A program made the position numbers and the translations under genes. From Closterium sp. Naga37s-1 (Eukaryota; Streptophyta; Zygnematophyceae; Desmidiales; Closteriaceae), in the NCBI GenBank assembly GCA_947471745.1, contig CANJKZ010001158.1:434001-498000 (forward strand): a stretch of DNA of 64,000 nt, given 5' to 3'. Below are positions 43,348 through 55,366 of the stretch, in pieces. The notes under the pieces are model-generated. The model was not told the DNA's origin. It did no database searches and was given only the letters and a program-made list of their open reading frames with translations. Position 1 is the stretch's first letter; every line of letters begins with the position of its first letter.

Positions 43348-45378
43348 TCAGGTGACGAACGACACTCGTAAGGCGATAATTGGGCTATGAGGCAATCCAT
43401 CGCCAGAGAAAGCACTAGTGTGGGTGCCTGCGGTGAGGCATTGGCTCCCATGGCTGAGGTGGATATGAGCGGTAATACAAGGGGCCCACATAGGCGGGGC
43501 GGGTTGTAGCAATGGCCACCAGCTTGCTCCGGGCCAGTGAGGCACGACAAGCGTGAGCGATGCTCGCGTCCGTTGGGCATGGTGCAGCACTGCTGGGACG
43601 ATGTGGGGTGGTGGAAAGGCGTATCCCTGCTCGATGTCCCACCGAATGGAGAAGGCGTCGATGGCCTCTGCGTCAGGGTGAGGTATTTTAGAGCAGAAGC
43701 GGCCCAGCTGTGTGTTGTTCCCGTTGGCGAATAAATCGATGGAGTGCGGCCCCAAACGTCGCTCGATGAGGCGGGACCATGGTGCTTTGATTGAGTTGTC
43801 GTCTCGATAGACCATTTTGGAGAGTTCGTCCGCTCGTGTGTTGAGTTCGCGTGGGATCCATTCGACCATCAGGCGAGTCCTCAATGCCATGCACGTTTGA
43901 ATAATGGCTCTGCATGTTGTGGTGAGGCTGGGGCTTCGCGACCCGCCCTTACGAAGAATGAAAAATACCCCTTGATTATTAGTTCTGGCTAGGACGTGTC
44001 GATTGTCTATCCCTTCCGAGAACGTCCGGAGAGCCCATAGCACTCCGTCCATTTCCCGTTGCGTGCTGGAGGCCGTTCTGAGGTGCTCAGGCATGGTCGC
44101 GTTTGCCTCGATTCTCTTTTCTGGAAACGTGTCAAGTGTTGCTCCCCAGCTGTGTGCGCTGGCGTCCACATGGATCACTGCATCGTAGCTGCGCGGAACA
44201 TGGAATGGGGCGCCATTGAAGTTGTCGAATTCTTGCAACCAAAACTCGAGTTCCTCGATGACGGCAGGGACCAATGGCACCTTGCTGTTCCAGGAAGGTG
44301 CCTCCTGGATGGTATGCAACAGGTTCTGGCTAAATGCGCGTGCGGTTGCCCCAATGGCGAGTGACATCGATGCGAGCATGCCAGTGACTCTTGCGATGTG
44401 GCGGATCAGGACCTTGCGCTTGGCCTTGCCTGCCATGCATAGTTCTTGAATGGTCGAGCGTAACGATGCACGCCGCTCGGGACCGATGGAGAACTGTCCT
44501 CGCTTCGTACCCAGTTCAACACCCAGAAAGCGCAGCTGCTGGATAGGCTGCAGATGTGATTTCTTGGAATTGATGACTAATCCTTCCTTGTTGAGGTCCT
44601 GCACCACCATCTGACCCGTGGTTCGAGCCTCTGCTTCCGTGTTGCACAAGAACAGGATATCGTCCACATATAGGATGACTCGCACCCCGAGGGCCCGCCA
44701 ACGACGGGCGAGCTGCTTGATCAGTTGAGTGAAAACGAATGGGGCTGTCGCCAGGCCGAACGGGAGGGACCGAAAGACGTATGAGCGTCCGTCGTATTGG
44801 AATCCCAGAAACTTCCAACAGGATGGGTGGATGTCCACATGGTGGTATCCCGATTTGAGGTCGACCGCGAACATCCAATCGCCTATGCGAACAAGCTCCG
44901 CCACCCGACTCAATCTCTCGTACTTGAATTTGGGGATGCGCAGATTTTGATTAACCCTTCGGAGGTCCAGAATCAGGCGGCATTTGTCCCGCTTGACTAC
45001 CACATTTAGTGGGCTTATGCATATCTCTTGGGTTGCGGGGGCGAGAGTAGCCGCGCCACTATCGATGAGCTCGGCTATGGCCTGCTTGGTGAACTTGGAG
45101 TGGGATAACGCCCCCGCATGATTGTCTTGCTGAAACGGCATGGGGGGTCCCTCCTTCCATGGCATCCAATAGCCATTCAAAACCACTGAGAATATGAAGC
45201 TACTCTCGCACCATGAGCTCCACCACGGAAAAGCCGCGCGCAAGCGCCCGCGCATGGTCGTGACGAGCTTGTCGGTGACCGCGACCTCATACAGGTCATG
45301 CTCCGCGATTGATCCGCTATCCGGTGTATCAGTGGACCATGGGGTTTGGAGGCAACATGGGACACTCCTTATAAGCAA
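43348..45378 (-). CDS. DIRS-like reverse transcriptase/RNase H
   Basis: 676 codons without interruption. RT landmarks: CRLILDLRRVN, FAVDLKSGYHH (catalytic Asp), RSLPFGLATAPFVFTQ, and YVDD within VILYVDDILF. RNase H follows, with VIHVDASAHSWGA and an E/D-bearing STQREMDGVLWAL. The tail IDLFANGNNTQ...FPPPHIVPAVL...LVVPHWPGASWW is the conserved C-terminal region typical of DIRS RT-RH proteins, which sets it apart from Gypsy. The start codon is the first usable Met; an N-terminal extension upstream is possible. The frame is intact although the neighbouring recombinase is destroyed. Confidence 0.85.
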   Translation of the reverse strand: MLIRSVPCCLQTPWSTDTPDSGSIAEHDLYEVAVTDKLVTTMRGRLRAAFPWWSSWCESSFIFSVVLNGYWMPWKEGPPMPFQQDNHAGALSHSKFTKQAIAELIDSGAATLAPATQEICISPLNVVVKRDKCRLILDLRRVNQNLRIPKFKYERLSRVAELVRIGDWMFAVDLKSGYHHVDIHPSCWKFLGFQYDGRSYVFRSLPFGLATAPFVFTQLIKQLARRWRALGVRVILYVDDILFLCNTEAEARTTGQMVVQDLNKEGLVINSKKSHLQPIQQLRFLGVELGTKRGQFSIGPERRASLRSTIQELCMAGKAKRKVLIRHIARVTGMLASMSLAIGATARAFSQNLLHTIQEAPSWNSKVPLVPAVIEELEFWLQEFDNFNGAPFHVPRSYDAVIHVDASAHSWGATLDTFPEKRIEANATMPEHLRTASSTQREMDGVLWALRTFSEGIDNRHVLARTNNQGVFFILRKGGSRSPSLTTTCRAIIQTCMALRTRLMVEWIPRELNTRADELSKMVYRDDNSIKAPWSRLIERRLGPHSIDLFANGNNTQLGRFCSKIPHPDAEAIDAFSIRWDIEQGYAFPPPHIVPAVLHHAQRTRASLTLVVPHWPGASWWPLLQPAPPMWAPCITAHIHLSHGSQCLTAGTHTSAFSGDGLPHSPIIALRVSFVT

Positions 45379-45885
45379 GGGTCTGCGGCGGTGTACGTTC
45401 CGCGTGACATTCTATCTCTTTCTCTCTTCTCTTTTGAAACCTTGTCCTACACTTGAGACCTTTTGCATGCCTGACAAGTACTCGGGTGTCCCGCCGTGTG
45501 CCTAACACTGAGGCGCTCATCGAGCAACTCCTTGTTTGGTTTGCTCGTTCCATTGAACCATCAGACTTGCGCTCATTTCCTCTCTCCTTTTTTTTTTTTT
45601 TTTTTTTTTTGTCGCATGACCATTCTTGCCACGCACCAGGTTTGTTGCTTGGCCATCCTTGCTGCCTTCCCTTGCTTGTATGCCATAAAACCTTGCCATG
45701 CGGTGTGAGCCTCTGGCATCATTGGACTCTTCAAGTCCCACCCTTTTTTCTTCTTCTTCTTCTTCTTCTTCTTCTTCTTCTTCTTCTTCTTCTTCTTCTT
45801 CTTCTTCTTCTTCTTCTTCTTCTTCTTCTTCTTCTTCTTCTTCTTCTTCTTCTTCTTCTTCTTCTTCTTCTTCCTTTCTCTCTTC
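45379..45885. repeat. Spacer with T23 run and (TTC)n microsatellite
   Basis: A run of 23 T (45588-45610) and about 41 TTC triplets (about 45749-45872) separate the DIRS element from the truncated start of Copia-D. No gene is supported. Confidence 0.85.
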
Positions 45886-48800
45886 CTTAATGTGCTCGCG
45901 TTCGATCCTGACGGCCGTCCAGTAGAGTTCGCCACCTGGCTCGACGACCTGCAACTGTTCCTCCTGATTGATGCCAAGGACGATGTTTCCCTGTTCGATT
46001 AGGTGTCTTGCACTGCCGTTGCTCCTGCTGACACTAAGCCTGCTCTAGACCGCTCCCAGTGGCAGACCCGCGATGCTGCTGCGCGCCTAGCTATTCGCAA
46101 CCATCTGCCGATCACAGAGCGCATGCATTTTAGCCAGCACAAGACTGCCAAGGCACTGTACAACGCTGTAGTTGCCCGCTAATCTTCCCCGGCCACTGCG
46201 GCCCTAGGTCGACTTATGCTACCCTACCTGTTCCCCGACCTGTCCTCGTTTACCACCGCTGAGGACCTCATCTCTCACCTATGCGCTAGTGACACTCGCC
46301 TTCGTGCCGCCCTTCCAGCCGAGTTCCTCGCAGAGAACCACCCCCCGATGTACTTTACTCTCTACTTCCTCATCACCCGCCTCCCTGACACTCTTCGCTC
46401 AGTCAGGGACCATTTCCTCGCCCTTGACCCCCATTCTCTCACTGTCGACGACCTCGAGAAGCACCTCCTAGCAGCCGAGAAGAACATTCTAGCTATAGGT
46501 GCTGCTCGTGGTACTCCCCGCACTCCCCTCTTTGAGGGGTGCTCCCCCTCCCCTCTTACCACCTCCTACGCCTCCGCAGCTGCTGCTGTCGACCTCCTTG
46601 GTGCTGAGAAGGTCGCAGCTGCTTCCGCTCCGAGTGGGAAGCGCAGCGGTTTCAAGGGAGGCAAGGGTGGCAGGGGTGGCGGACGTGGCGGTGGAGGGGG
46701 CGGTGGTGGAGGCGGCGGGGGCGGTGGGGGTGGTGGCGGTGGTCGTGGGGGTGGAGGTAGTGGTGGGGAAGGTGGTGGTGCCGGGAGCGGTGGCGGTGGC
46801 AGCGGCGGTGGTGGCGGAGGTGGGAGTGGTGGTGGCGGCAGTGGTGGGGGCTTGGGTGACGCCGGTGGTGGCCAGGGACAGCAGCAGCGTCAGCGCCAGA
46901 CCCCTACTTCCCAGCAGTTTCTTGACTGGTATGCCGGGCGTGGGGCGTCTGGGGGTCCTGGTCGCTGCCCCTATATCATTCGCACAGGTCCCCGCGCTGG
47001 TCGCCAGTGCACAGGGTTTCACACTGAGTACCGCTGCTTCGCTCGGCTTAGCGACGCCTGGCGCGTCAAGTTTCCTGATGCTACTGAGTTCCCCAACTGG
47101 GAGGACCTGCTTAGGCGTGATGTACCTATCTTTGATCTTGACTATGAGACTATTCTTGCTACCATGTATGCATTGACTGTTAGTGCTGAGGGTGACTGCT
47201 ACTTGTGTGTGCCGCCTGACCCCGGTATAGCCCTAGGTATAGCGCCTGTGGCACTAGGTGCTTGTGAGTCTGTTCCCCCTGGTACTACGTCCGCACAGGC
47301 CTTGCACACCTTCACACTTGACTCCGGTGCTTCCCGCTGTTTCTTTCGCGACAGCACCGCAGTCACTCCCCTCCCTACACCTGTTCCTGTCTCACTGGCT
47401 GACCCCTCTGGGGGCCCAGTGCTTGCACGGTCTTCCACTGTGCTTCCGTGTCCGACGGTCTCGTCTGGTGAGCTGTTTGGTCTCCACCTCCCCTCGTTCT
47501 CTACGAACTTGGTGAGCAACGCCGACCTTCAGGATCACTGGGTTGACACCTTTACTCCTGGAGGACAGCGTGTGGCGATCTGCACGTGCTCCCGGACCGG
47601 CCGTCACCTGGCCACGTTCACACGTGCGCCTGGGTCCAGTCTGTACACCCTCACCACTCCGTCGCGCTCCACCCCTTTGTCTCCCCAGCTGTACGCGTCT
47701 GCTCAGGTAGCTACCCAGTGTGAGTGTCGCCGGCTGTCGCACCACACTCTCGTGTGGCACCACCGCCTTGGTCACCCCTCACTGCCTCGCCTTCGTAGCA
47801 TGCACTCTCGCTTCCTGGTCTCTGGCCTTCCCAGGTCTCTGCTTGCCCTCCCTCCCTCGCTTGCGCCGCCCTTCTGTGCGGAGCACGGCATCCACCAGAC
47901 GTTCACGCTTCCGGCCTCTCCGCAACAGAATGGGATTGCTGAGCGCCGCATTGGCTTAGTCATGGAGGTCGCTCGTACCTCCATGATCCATGCGGCTGCC
48001 CCCCATTTACTGTGGCCGTTTGCGGTCCGGTACGCCACGCATCAGCTCAACCTCTGGCCCCGTGTCTCCTTGCCGGAGACCTCGCCCATACTGCTGCGGA
48101 CAGGGAAGGTTAGCGATGCGTCGCGTTTCCGGGTTTGTGGTGCTCGTGCCTTTGTCCGCGATACCACCGCAGACAAGCTCTCCGCTCGCGCCATTCCCTG
48201 CGTCTTCCTTGGCTTTGTCCCTGACGTGCCTGGCAAGCAGTTTTACGACCCCACCTCGCGCCATGTCTTTCCATCTCAGGACGTCACCTTTGACGAGTCC
48301 GTCCCCTTTTACCGTCTCTTTCCCTACCGCACTGCCCCTTGCCCCTCCCCGCCGCTCTTTCTCACCCCTGGTCCTCCCCAGGTACACCCCCTCCCCGCGC
48401 CAGTTCCTGCTCCTTTAGGTTTTTCTTAGGTAGACCCTCCCGTGCCTGCGCCTGCTGAGGTCACTGGTGACTCAGGTCCTGCTGGGGGGTGGTGCTGTCT
48501 TTTGGGGTGCTGGGCCTGGGGGTGCGGAGCTTGGGGGTGCTGAGCCGGGGGGTGCGGAGCTTGGGGGTGCTGAGCCTGGGGGTGTGGAGCCTGCGCGTGA
48601 GGACCCAGGAGGTACTGAGCCGGGGGGTGCGGAGTCTGGGGGCGTTGAGCCTGAGCGTGAGGAGCCTGGAGGTGCAGAGCCTGCACGTGAGGAGCCTGGA
48701 GGTCCTGAGCCTTGGGGTGCTGTGTCTGGAGGTGCTGAGCTCGGGCGTGAGGAGCCTGGGGGTACTGAGTCTAGGGGTGCGACGCCTGAGGGTTCTGAGT

Positions 48801-51546
48801 CTGCTGCTGCGCGGTCTCCTTGGAGTAGCCACCTTCATCCGCGTGTGCCTCTCACCTCACAGCAGCTGCACGACTGGTACGGTCCCCGTCAGGGTCGCGC
48901 TTCTGGAGCTCGGGGCTCTGCTGCTGGAGGTACTTCTGCTGACGTCACTGGAGCTGGGTGTGGTGCTGGTCCTTTGTCTACTGGAGGTGCTGGAGTCGTT
49001 GGTCCCGGAGGTGCTCGTACTGGAGGTACTGGAGCTGCTGGGGCTGGAGGTACTGTGTCTGAGGGTGCTACTGCTGGAGACCCTGGGTCTGGGGGTGCTG
49101 CTGCTGGAGGCACTGAGGCTGGAGACCATGGACATGTAGGTGCCGGTTCTGGGGGTGCTGCACCTGGTGGAGCTGGTCCTGGAGGAGTTGGCGCTGAGGG
49201 TTCTGGAGCCGCTGGAGGTGCTGGAGCTGCTGAGGGTACTGGAGCTGCTAGAGGTGCTGGAGCTGCTGGTGCTGGTGGCACTGCACAGCTGCGCCTGTTC
49301 TTCGCTCCGCCGTCTCCGTCATCTCAGCCACCGCCGGACTATGCGCTTCGCCAGGTTCTCAGTCTCCCTTCGTCTACTGGTCTTCCGTTACACCCTGGCT
49401 CGCCGCTGCCTGCTCCTTCTCCTTACACTGAGCAGACAGGGGGCCTTGCTGAGCATCGTGAGCCTGCGTCACGTCCTGTCTCGCCTGTCCGTTCTGGTCG
49501 TTCCGGTCGTCGTGTTCCTCGTCCGCGTCAGCCGGCTGTCCCCGGCCTCCCTTGTAGTCCATCGTCCTTCCTCTCCTCCGCAGCGTGATCCTCTGCCTTC
49601 TCCCCCTGCGTCCTCTCTGCCTGACGTTGCAGACCCTGAGTCTGACCAGTTTCGTACTGAGCACCCTACTGTCACTCGTCTGTTAGCCATTGTGGTCACT
49701 GACCCGTCGTTTGAGTCCACTGCTGCGTCTGCCCTAGTCGCTGAGCTTGTCGACTTTGCTGCTGCCTGTCATCTAGACTACGCTGCTAGTCTTGTTGCTG
49801 AGTCTAAGTCTGTCTGTCCTCCGTCCGTCGGGGGTGAGTGTGCCCTTAGCACGGACGTCCTTGAGGACAGGCACGAGGACCTTGGGTGTCTTGCGGCCAC
49901 TGCGCCTCATCTCGTGGCCATGCTGCTTGCCCCTGAGGGAGACCCGGATGCACCAGACATCCCGACCCCGCGCTCTTACGCTGAGGCGATCGCGGGTGAG
50001 TACTCTTCTCAGTGGCAGACAGCCATGGACGCAGAGATGGCATCCTGGAAGTCCACAGGCACCTACGTCGATGAGGTTCCCCCTCCCAGGGCAAACATCG
50101 TCGACGGCTTGTGGATTTTCAGGGTGAAGCGGCCGCCAGGTTCTCCGCCTGTCTTCAAGGCTCATTACGTTGCTCGAGGCTTCAGTCAGCGAGAGGGAGT
50201 TGACTTCTTCCAGACCTTCTCTCCCACCCCGAAGATGACCACTCTTCGGGTGCTGCTGCACGTTGCCGCTCAGCGTGACTACGAGCTTCATTCTCTTGAC
50301 TCAGCACAGCTTTCTTACAGGGCAGCCTGGACGAGGAGATCTGGCTGCGCCGCCCGCCTGGCTTCACTGGGTCGTTCCCTCCTGGAACCCAGTGGAGCCT
50401 CCGGCGGCCGGTCTACGGTCTCCGCCAGGCGCCACGTGAATAGCACTACACACTGAGGACGACACTTGCGGCTCTTGGGTTTGCTCCTTCGACTGCTGAC
50501 CCGTCGCTATTTCTGCACACCGACACTTCGCTGCCGCCGTTCTACATCCTCGTGTACGTCGACGACTTGGTCTTTGCCACTGCTGATACTGAGGTTCTCT
50601 CCCTTGTGAAGTTGGAGCTGCAGAAGAGACACACGTGCACAGACCTGGGTGAGCTGCGCAGTTACCTTGGCTGATCACCCGGGACAGAGCACGCCGCACC
50701 ATCACACTGACTCAGTCACACATGGTGCAGCAGGTCCTTCAGCGCTTCGGCTTCACCTGGTCCTCGCCACAGGCCACTCCTCTGGCTACAGGTCACTCGC
50801 TCTCAGCTCCACCTTCGGACGAGTCCGTAGAGCCGAGTGGTCCTTACCCAGAGCTAGTTGGCTGCCTCATGTACCTGATGACTTGCACTCGTCCTGACCT
50901 TGCATACCCTCTTGGCCTTCTGGCTCGCTACGTGGCTCCTGGTCGGCACCGAAAGGTGCACATGGATGCTGCTAAGAGGGTACTGCGCTACTTGTGCAGT
51001 ACATCAGGCATGGGGCTCGTGCTTGGAGGGAGGAGCTCAGTTGTTCTCACTGGGCACTCAGACGCTTCTTGGGTTGACGACCAGGCTACTCAGCGGTCGT
51101 CACAGGGTTACACCTTCAGCCTTGGCTCTGGTTCAGTTTCTTGGCGTTCTACACGCTCGTCTTCAGTTCTCAGCTCCAGTTGTGAGGCTGAGATCTACGC
51201 CACAGCCATGGCTGCACATGAGTTACGCTGGCTCACCTACCTGCTGACCGACTTGGGAGAGGCGCCTCGTTCTCCTCCAGTTCTGTACGCCGACAACAAG
51301 GCCATGCTGGCCTTGTGTCAGGAGCACAGACTGGAGCACAGAATGAAGCACATCGCTCTGCGTTGCTTCCTGGCTCGAGAGTTGCAGCAGTGGGGTCAGC
51401 TTCGTCTTGCTCACGTGGCCACTCGGGCCAACACTGCTGATATATTCACCAAGGCACTTCCGTCTGGTGATCATCAGCGCTTTTGTACCTTGTTGGGCCT
51501 TGTGCCTACGTTTCCATACTTGTTGTGGACTTTGCTTGTACTGTGA
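45886..51546 (+). pseudogene. Copia-D gag-pol, broken, integrase core deleted
   Basis: Gag starts inside LNVLAFDPDGRP. Stops occur at 46000 (TAG) and 46180 (TAA), then the frame is open for 737 codons (46216-48429) through the Gly-rich tract, the C-x13-C-x3-H-x4-C motif and the protease LDSGAS. An in-frame deletion near 47870 removes about 110 residues, including the first two catalytic Asp residues of the integrase. Further lesions: TAG at 48427 (CAG in Copia-A), a shift near 48485, a 1-base loss near 50300 inside RT, TAG at 50441 (TGG in relatives) and a small deletion near 50672. RNase H (50722-51546) is open to FTKAL and beyond. Confidence 0.88.
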
Positions 51547-51749
51547 TCTATATATATATATGCCTGCTTGCTTGCTTTTGCTAGGTAGTGATCACTGTAC
51601 GGTTGCTGTTCCATATATACCTCTGCATGTGAACTGGCCTTGTGGCCTTTTGCCTGTGCTTGGAGTGTGTGGTGACGTTGTGATCCACCCTGAGCTGCTT
51701 TGCTTCTCTTGACTGGTCTTGTGACCCCTTGTTCTCCCCCACTTTGCCT

Positions 51750-51758
51750 ATGGGGGTG
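51750..51758 (+). promoter_or_regulatory. Copia-D polypurine tract
   Basis: ATGGGGGTG precedes the LTR. The upstream sequence CCCACTTTGCCT is the same as in B and C. Confidence 0.7.
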
Positions 51759-51898
51759 TGTCAAACATATCTATGTATGTTATAATTCTGGGTAGGCTGT
51801 AGTGGGGTAGACTATTTGGGGTACAAACCCTTAGGGTTCTCCCTTGTACCAAAATCACTCGACATTCTAGTCACCTTTCCATGCCTAAGTTTCTAAGA
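51759..51898 (+). repeat. Copia-D 3' LTR (about 140 bp, end approximate)
   Basis: It starts TGTCAAACATATC, includes the shared core GTAGGCTGTAGTGGGGTA and ACTCGACATTCTAGTC as in Copia-A, and ends somewhere near TTTCTAAGA. No second copy is available to fix the end. Confidence 0.7.
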
Positions 51899-52203
51899 GT
51901 TATCATCGTTGGGGCAGCGGGTATTCGCTGTTTCAACGGCCCCATCAATCTCGGTTGCTACTACATTGATACAGTCTAACATCTCTTTAAGCATCCGCAA
52001 CACATTTCATACCGTGTTCATCTGTACAAATGCATTCGCTCATGTTGATGCCATGCTCGATTGTACCATCCGCCATATTAATCGACGATGCTGGGACGGT
52101 CGGAACAAAATCATGGTTTCAACATGATACGTATTGGTTTCACTTTTAGGATCTCATTCATGAGTGATTTTTAGGTATTTGAGGCATTCTATTGAATAAG
52201 GTG
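51899..52203. other. Intergenic DNA, nothing recognised
   Basis: A short spacer between Copia-D and the Copia-F target site. No gene or repeat was seen. Confidence 0.5.
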
Positions 52204-52208
52204 CAAAA

Positions 52209-52351
52209 TGTCAGAACTAGCAGGTAGAAACAGTAATGAGAAAAGGAGTGATTGCACTAGCAGCAGTTGAGATACATATAGGAAACCCTAATTGGGTTGT
52301 ACTCGCTATAGAGTACCCCACTGCAGGCTAGACAATTATAACATTCTGACA
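52209..52351 (-). repeat. Copia-F 3' LTR (143 bp)
   Basis: Starts TGTCAGAACTAG and ends TTCTGACA on the plus strand. The purine-tract complement CACCCCCAT (52352-52360) abuts it. Confidence 0.9.
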
Positions 52352-52453
52352 CACCCCCATAGCCAAAGTGGTGTGTAATCAGCACAATAAGCAAGCAGAG
52401 CAATAGTTCACAAAAAATTAGCAAAGCTAGAGGCTATCACAGAGGGCAAGTGA

Positions 52454-52826
52454 TGTGAGGATCTAGGATCGAGCTCAGAAAAGAGAATGTGAATTGAATT
52501 GAATGATCACCTGGGTACAACACGAGGCTATATATAGGCTCGACACAAGGCCCCGTAACCAGGTGTTACGCGAAGGTTCCGCGGGTCGCGAAGCGTCCCG
52601 AACAGATCCTTCCCGAATTCGGTAGAAGGCAATTCGGTGGCAACCGAAAAGCCAGAATTCGGTGCACGCAACCTAGCTCGGTGCTATAACTATAACAAAA
52701 TATAGGAAAGCACCTAGCCTAGGAAATCAAGCAATTCAAGCATGCATATAATTATCCTTCGCTAGAAATAGCATAATAAAGTAAAGGCAAGCAAGCATAG
52801 CTGGCATAAGCCGTCGTACTCTCACA
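52454..52826 (-). repeat. Gypsy 3' LTR (373 bp)
   Basis: Starts TGTGAGGATCTAGG and ends CTCTCACA. The adjacent CGTCCCCCCCTC (52827-52838) is the complement of a purine tract. Confidence 0.95.
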
Positions 52827-52836
52827 CGTCCCCCCC

Positions 52837-54030
52837 TCAAAGCTGGGTGGCGTGAGATACACCCTGCTTGACAAGATAGTCCTTGAGAGCACGGCGTGCG
52901 TTGCCCATATCAGCTTCTGCAACCCAACTGTCCTCAGTGGGGTCGTATCCCTTCCAGCGTATCAGGAACTCGAGGGTCTTGCCGCCGCGGCGCCGATGAG
53001 AGAGAACGCGCTCAATCTCGTACTCGGGTTCATCCTGCACAAGAACAGGTGGAGGTGGCGGTAGCTGCCGTCCCTGGAACTGTTGGTTGGGGTCCTTGTA
53101 GGGTTTCAGTAGCTGCACATGGAACGCATTGTGAAGCTTCCACGTATCTGGTAAGCGCAAGCGGAATGTAACTGGTGTCACCTGTGCCTCCACGAGAAAT
53201 GGACCACAGAAGCGAGGCCGGAGTTTGGATGGGAGGTGAGACAGGTTCAAGTTGCGCGTGTCAAGAAGCACCTGATCTCCGACTGCTACTGAGTGATCTC
53301 GTCGCTGACGATCGGCATACTGCTTCTGGGAGTTCTGCATCGTGGTGAGACGTCGCTGAGTCTTCTCCCATAGCTGCTGCATGGTGGTGACGAAGTCATG
53401 TGCGGCTTGGACGTGTGCCGGTGTAGTTGGCTGCTGTGGGGTGAGTGGTTCCCGTCCGTAACACAGGAAGAAAGGAGTTTTCCCTGTGGCCACATGTGAC
53501 GCGTTGTTGTAAGCGAACTCTAGGGTCGGTAACTGTGTGTCCCAGTGGCTGACGACGTCTTTGCAAGCTGCGCGCAGTAACTGTTCAACCACCTGATTGA
53601 GTCGCTCGGACTGTCCGTCAGTCTGTGGGTGGTATGCTGAGGACATCGCAAGTTTAGTCCCCAATAATCCCATGAGCTCCTTCCAGAACTTACTCGTGAA
53701 TTTGGGGTCTCTGTCTGAGATGAGTATAGCGGGGATGCCGTGGATGGTGATGATGCGGTCAAAGAAGAGGCGAGCAGTTGCTTCAGCTGTGGCGGTGGCG
53801 TTGGTCGGTATGAAGTGACCCATTTTGGAGAACTTATCGATGACTACGAGGATGGAATCATGTCCCCGTGAGGTCGAGGGAAGTCCTGTGATGAAGTCGA
53901 GACTAACGACCTGCCATGGCTGCTCCGGTACGGGTAGAGGCTGAAGTAACCCTGCTTTTTTCTGTTTGCTGCTCTTCATCCGCTGGCACGTGTCGCAGGA
54001 GGTGACGAACTGCTGCACGTCTGCTGCCAT
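52837..54030 (-). pseudogene. Gypsy integrase and chromodomain segment
   Basis: This segment continues the pol frame after a nonsense codon at 54037-54039 (TAG where relatives have Trp in YYYWPRM). It shows the second half of the zinc-binding domain (C-DTC), the catalytic D, D, E residues (SLDFITGLP, ISDRDPKF, DGQSERLNQ), and a C-terminal chromodomain (YEIERVLSHRR, LIRWKGYDPTEDSW) with the aromatic residues expected of a methyl-lysine cage. The 397-codon stretch has no internal stop and ends at the purine tract. Confidence 0.9.
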
Positions 54031-54036
54031 CCGAGG

Positions 54037-55366
54037 CTAGTAGTAATACTTCGCTATTCCCGCTAACGTCTTGTTGCTCCCGAAATGTCCCGCGTATGGT
54101 ACGTCGTGAAACTCCTCCAATAGGATCTGCCGTAGCGGGGCGTAATTCGGTACCCAAATCTTTCCTGAACCCTTCCTTACCGCTAGGTCTTTCTCCCACT
54201 GTAACAGCTTCTGGTTGTGTGCTGTAGTGATCTCTGCGTCCACGGAGTACCCATGTTGGAATAGACCCTTGAGCAGAGGGTTCATCCCGTCGAGCTGGAT
54301 GCCTGCTACATGTCCGGGGCGGCTCAACGCGTCTGCCTTGTTGTGTAGCCCGGGCTTGTAGACGATGTCGTAGTGGAAGTGAGTTTCCAGGAAGTCCACC
54401 CACCGCACCTGTCGTCGTGAGAGCGTCGGCTGCGACTTCAGGTATTTGAGACTGCAGTAGTCAGTATAGACTGTAGTCTTGGCTCCCTCTAGGTAACACC
54501 TCCACGCCTTGAAGGCTATGACTATCGCTAAGGCTTCCTTGTCGTGAATGGGGTAGTTTAGTTCTGCTCCGTGTAGCGTCTTACTGAGGTAGGCGATGGG
54601 CTGTAACCCGCGTCCGTGATCCTGCATTAGTACTGCTCCGACTGCCTGGTCACTAGCATCTGCTTCAACCACGTAGTCCTTCTCGGGGTCCGGTAGGATG
54701 AGTACTGGTGCTGTGGTCAGTGCTATCTGTAACCGCTCCATGGCTTGCTGATGAGGAGTATCCCATTTGTAGGGCGTATCCTTTTTCAGTAGATCGGTCA
54801 GTGGCGCTGCTATCTTAGCATACTGCGGCACGAACCTGTTGTAGTAGTTGGTGAAGCCTAGGAACTGCTGCAACTCCTTCACGTTCTCCGGAACTTTCCA
54901 CTTTTTAACGGCTTTGATCTTCCGCGGGTCCACGTGTACGCCCTCGGCACTCACCATGTGCCCGAGAAACTGCACCTTCTTCAGGGCGAAGTCGCTCTTC
55001 GACAACTTCACGTAGAACTTGTTTTTCCGCAGGATCTCGAACACCTTCCGCAGATGCTCCACGTGCTCCTTCATGTTCTTGGAGTAGATGAGGATATCGT
55101 CCAGGTACACCACTACACACTCGTCCAGCAGGGGCCGTAGAATATGGTTCATTTCCGCCTGGAACGTTGCTGGTGCGTTGCAGAGTCCGAACGGCATCAC
55201 CAAGTATTCGTAGGAGACGTATCGAGTACGGAACGCCGTCTTGTGGATCGAGTTGTCCGCCATCTTGATCTGCCAGTATCCCGACCGTAGGTCCAGCTTC
55301 GAGAAGACTGTTGCACCACGCAGTTGGTCCAGTAAGTCGTCGATGCGCGGTATGGGGTATTTGTTT
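54037..55366 (-). pseudogene. Gypsy RT, RNase H and integrase start, with RT deletion
   Basis: RT resumes out of frame after a deletion near 55380: [46 protein letters not shown] ([11 protein letters not shown]). RNase H has [16 protein letters not shown] and the E-bearing HDKEALAIV. The usual TDH is TDY here, another C-to-T type change. The integrase zinc domain begins at [11 protein letters not shown]. The frame ends at TAG (54037-54039), one base from Trp. Compared with Gypsy RTs generally, about 50 residues before IKNKYP are missing. Confidence 0.88.

Larger units (their letters stand above)
43199..45378 (-). mobile_element. DIRS-like retrotransposon, partial
   Basis: An RT/RNase H frame is followed at once by the start of a tyrosine recombinase, the hallmark of DIRS-order elements, which use this enzyme in place of a DDE integrase. 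The element ends in a CAA microsatellite on one side. The limit on the other side (between 45378 and about 45580) could not be fixed, and no inverted terminal repeats or internal complementary region were found. Confidence 0.8.
45886..51898 (+). mobile_element. Copia-D, 5'-truncated element
   Basis: Gag coding sequence begins within a few bases of the (TTC)n array and lacks its own start codon, leader and 5' LTR. The 3' end has the purine tract TATGGGGGTG and an LTR starting TGTCAAAC. Protein similarity is closest to Copia-A. Without a left LTR the target duplication cannot be tested and the right boundary is approximate. Confidence 0.85.

Noticed and set aside
45698..45977. Poly-Ser, poly-Lys and poly-Glu frames
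   Set aside because: Frames through the TTC microsatellite joined by chance to Copia-D gag shadows.
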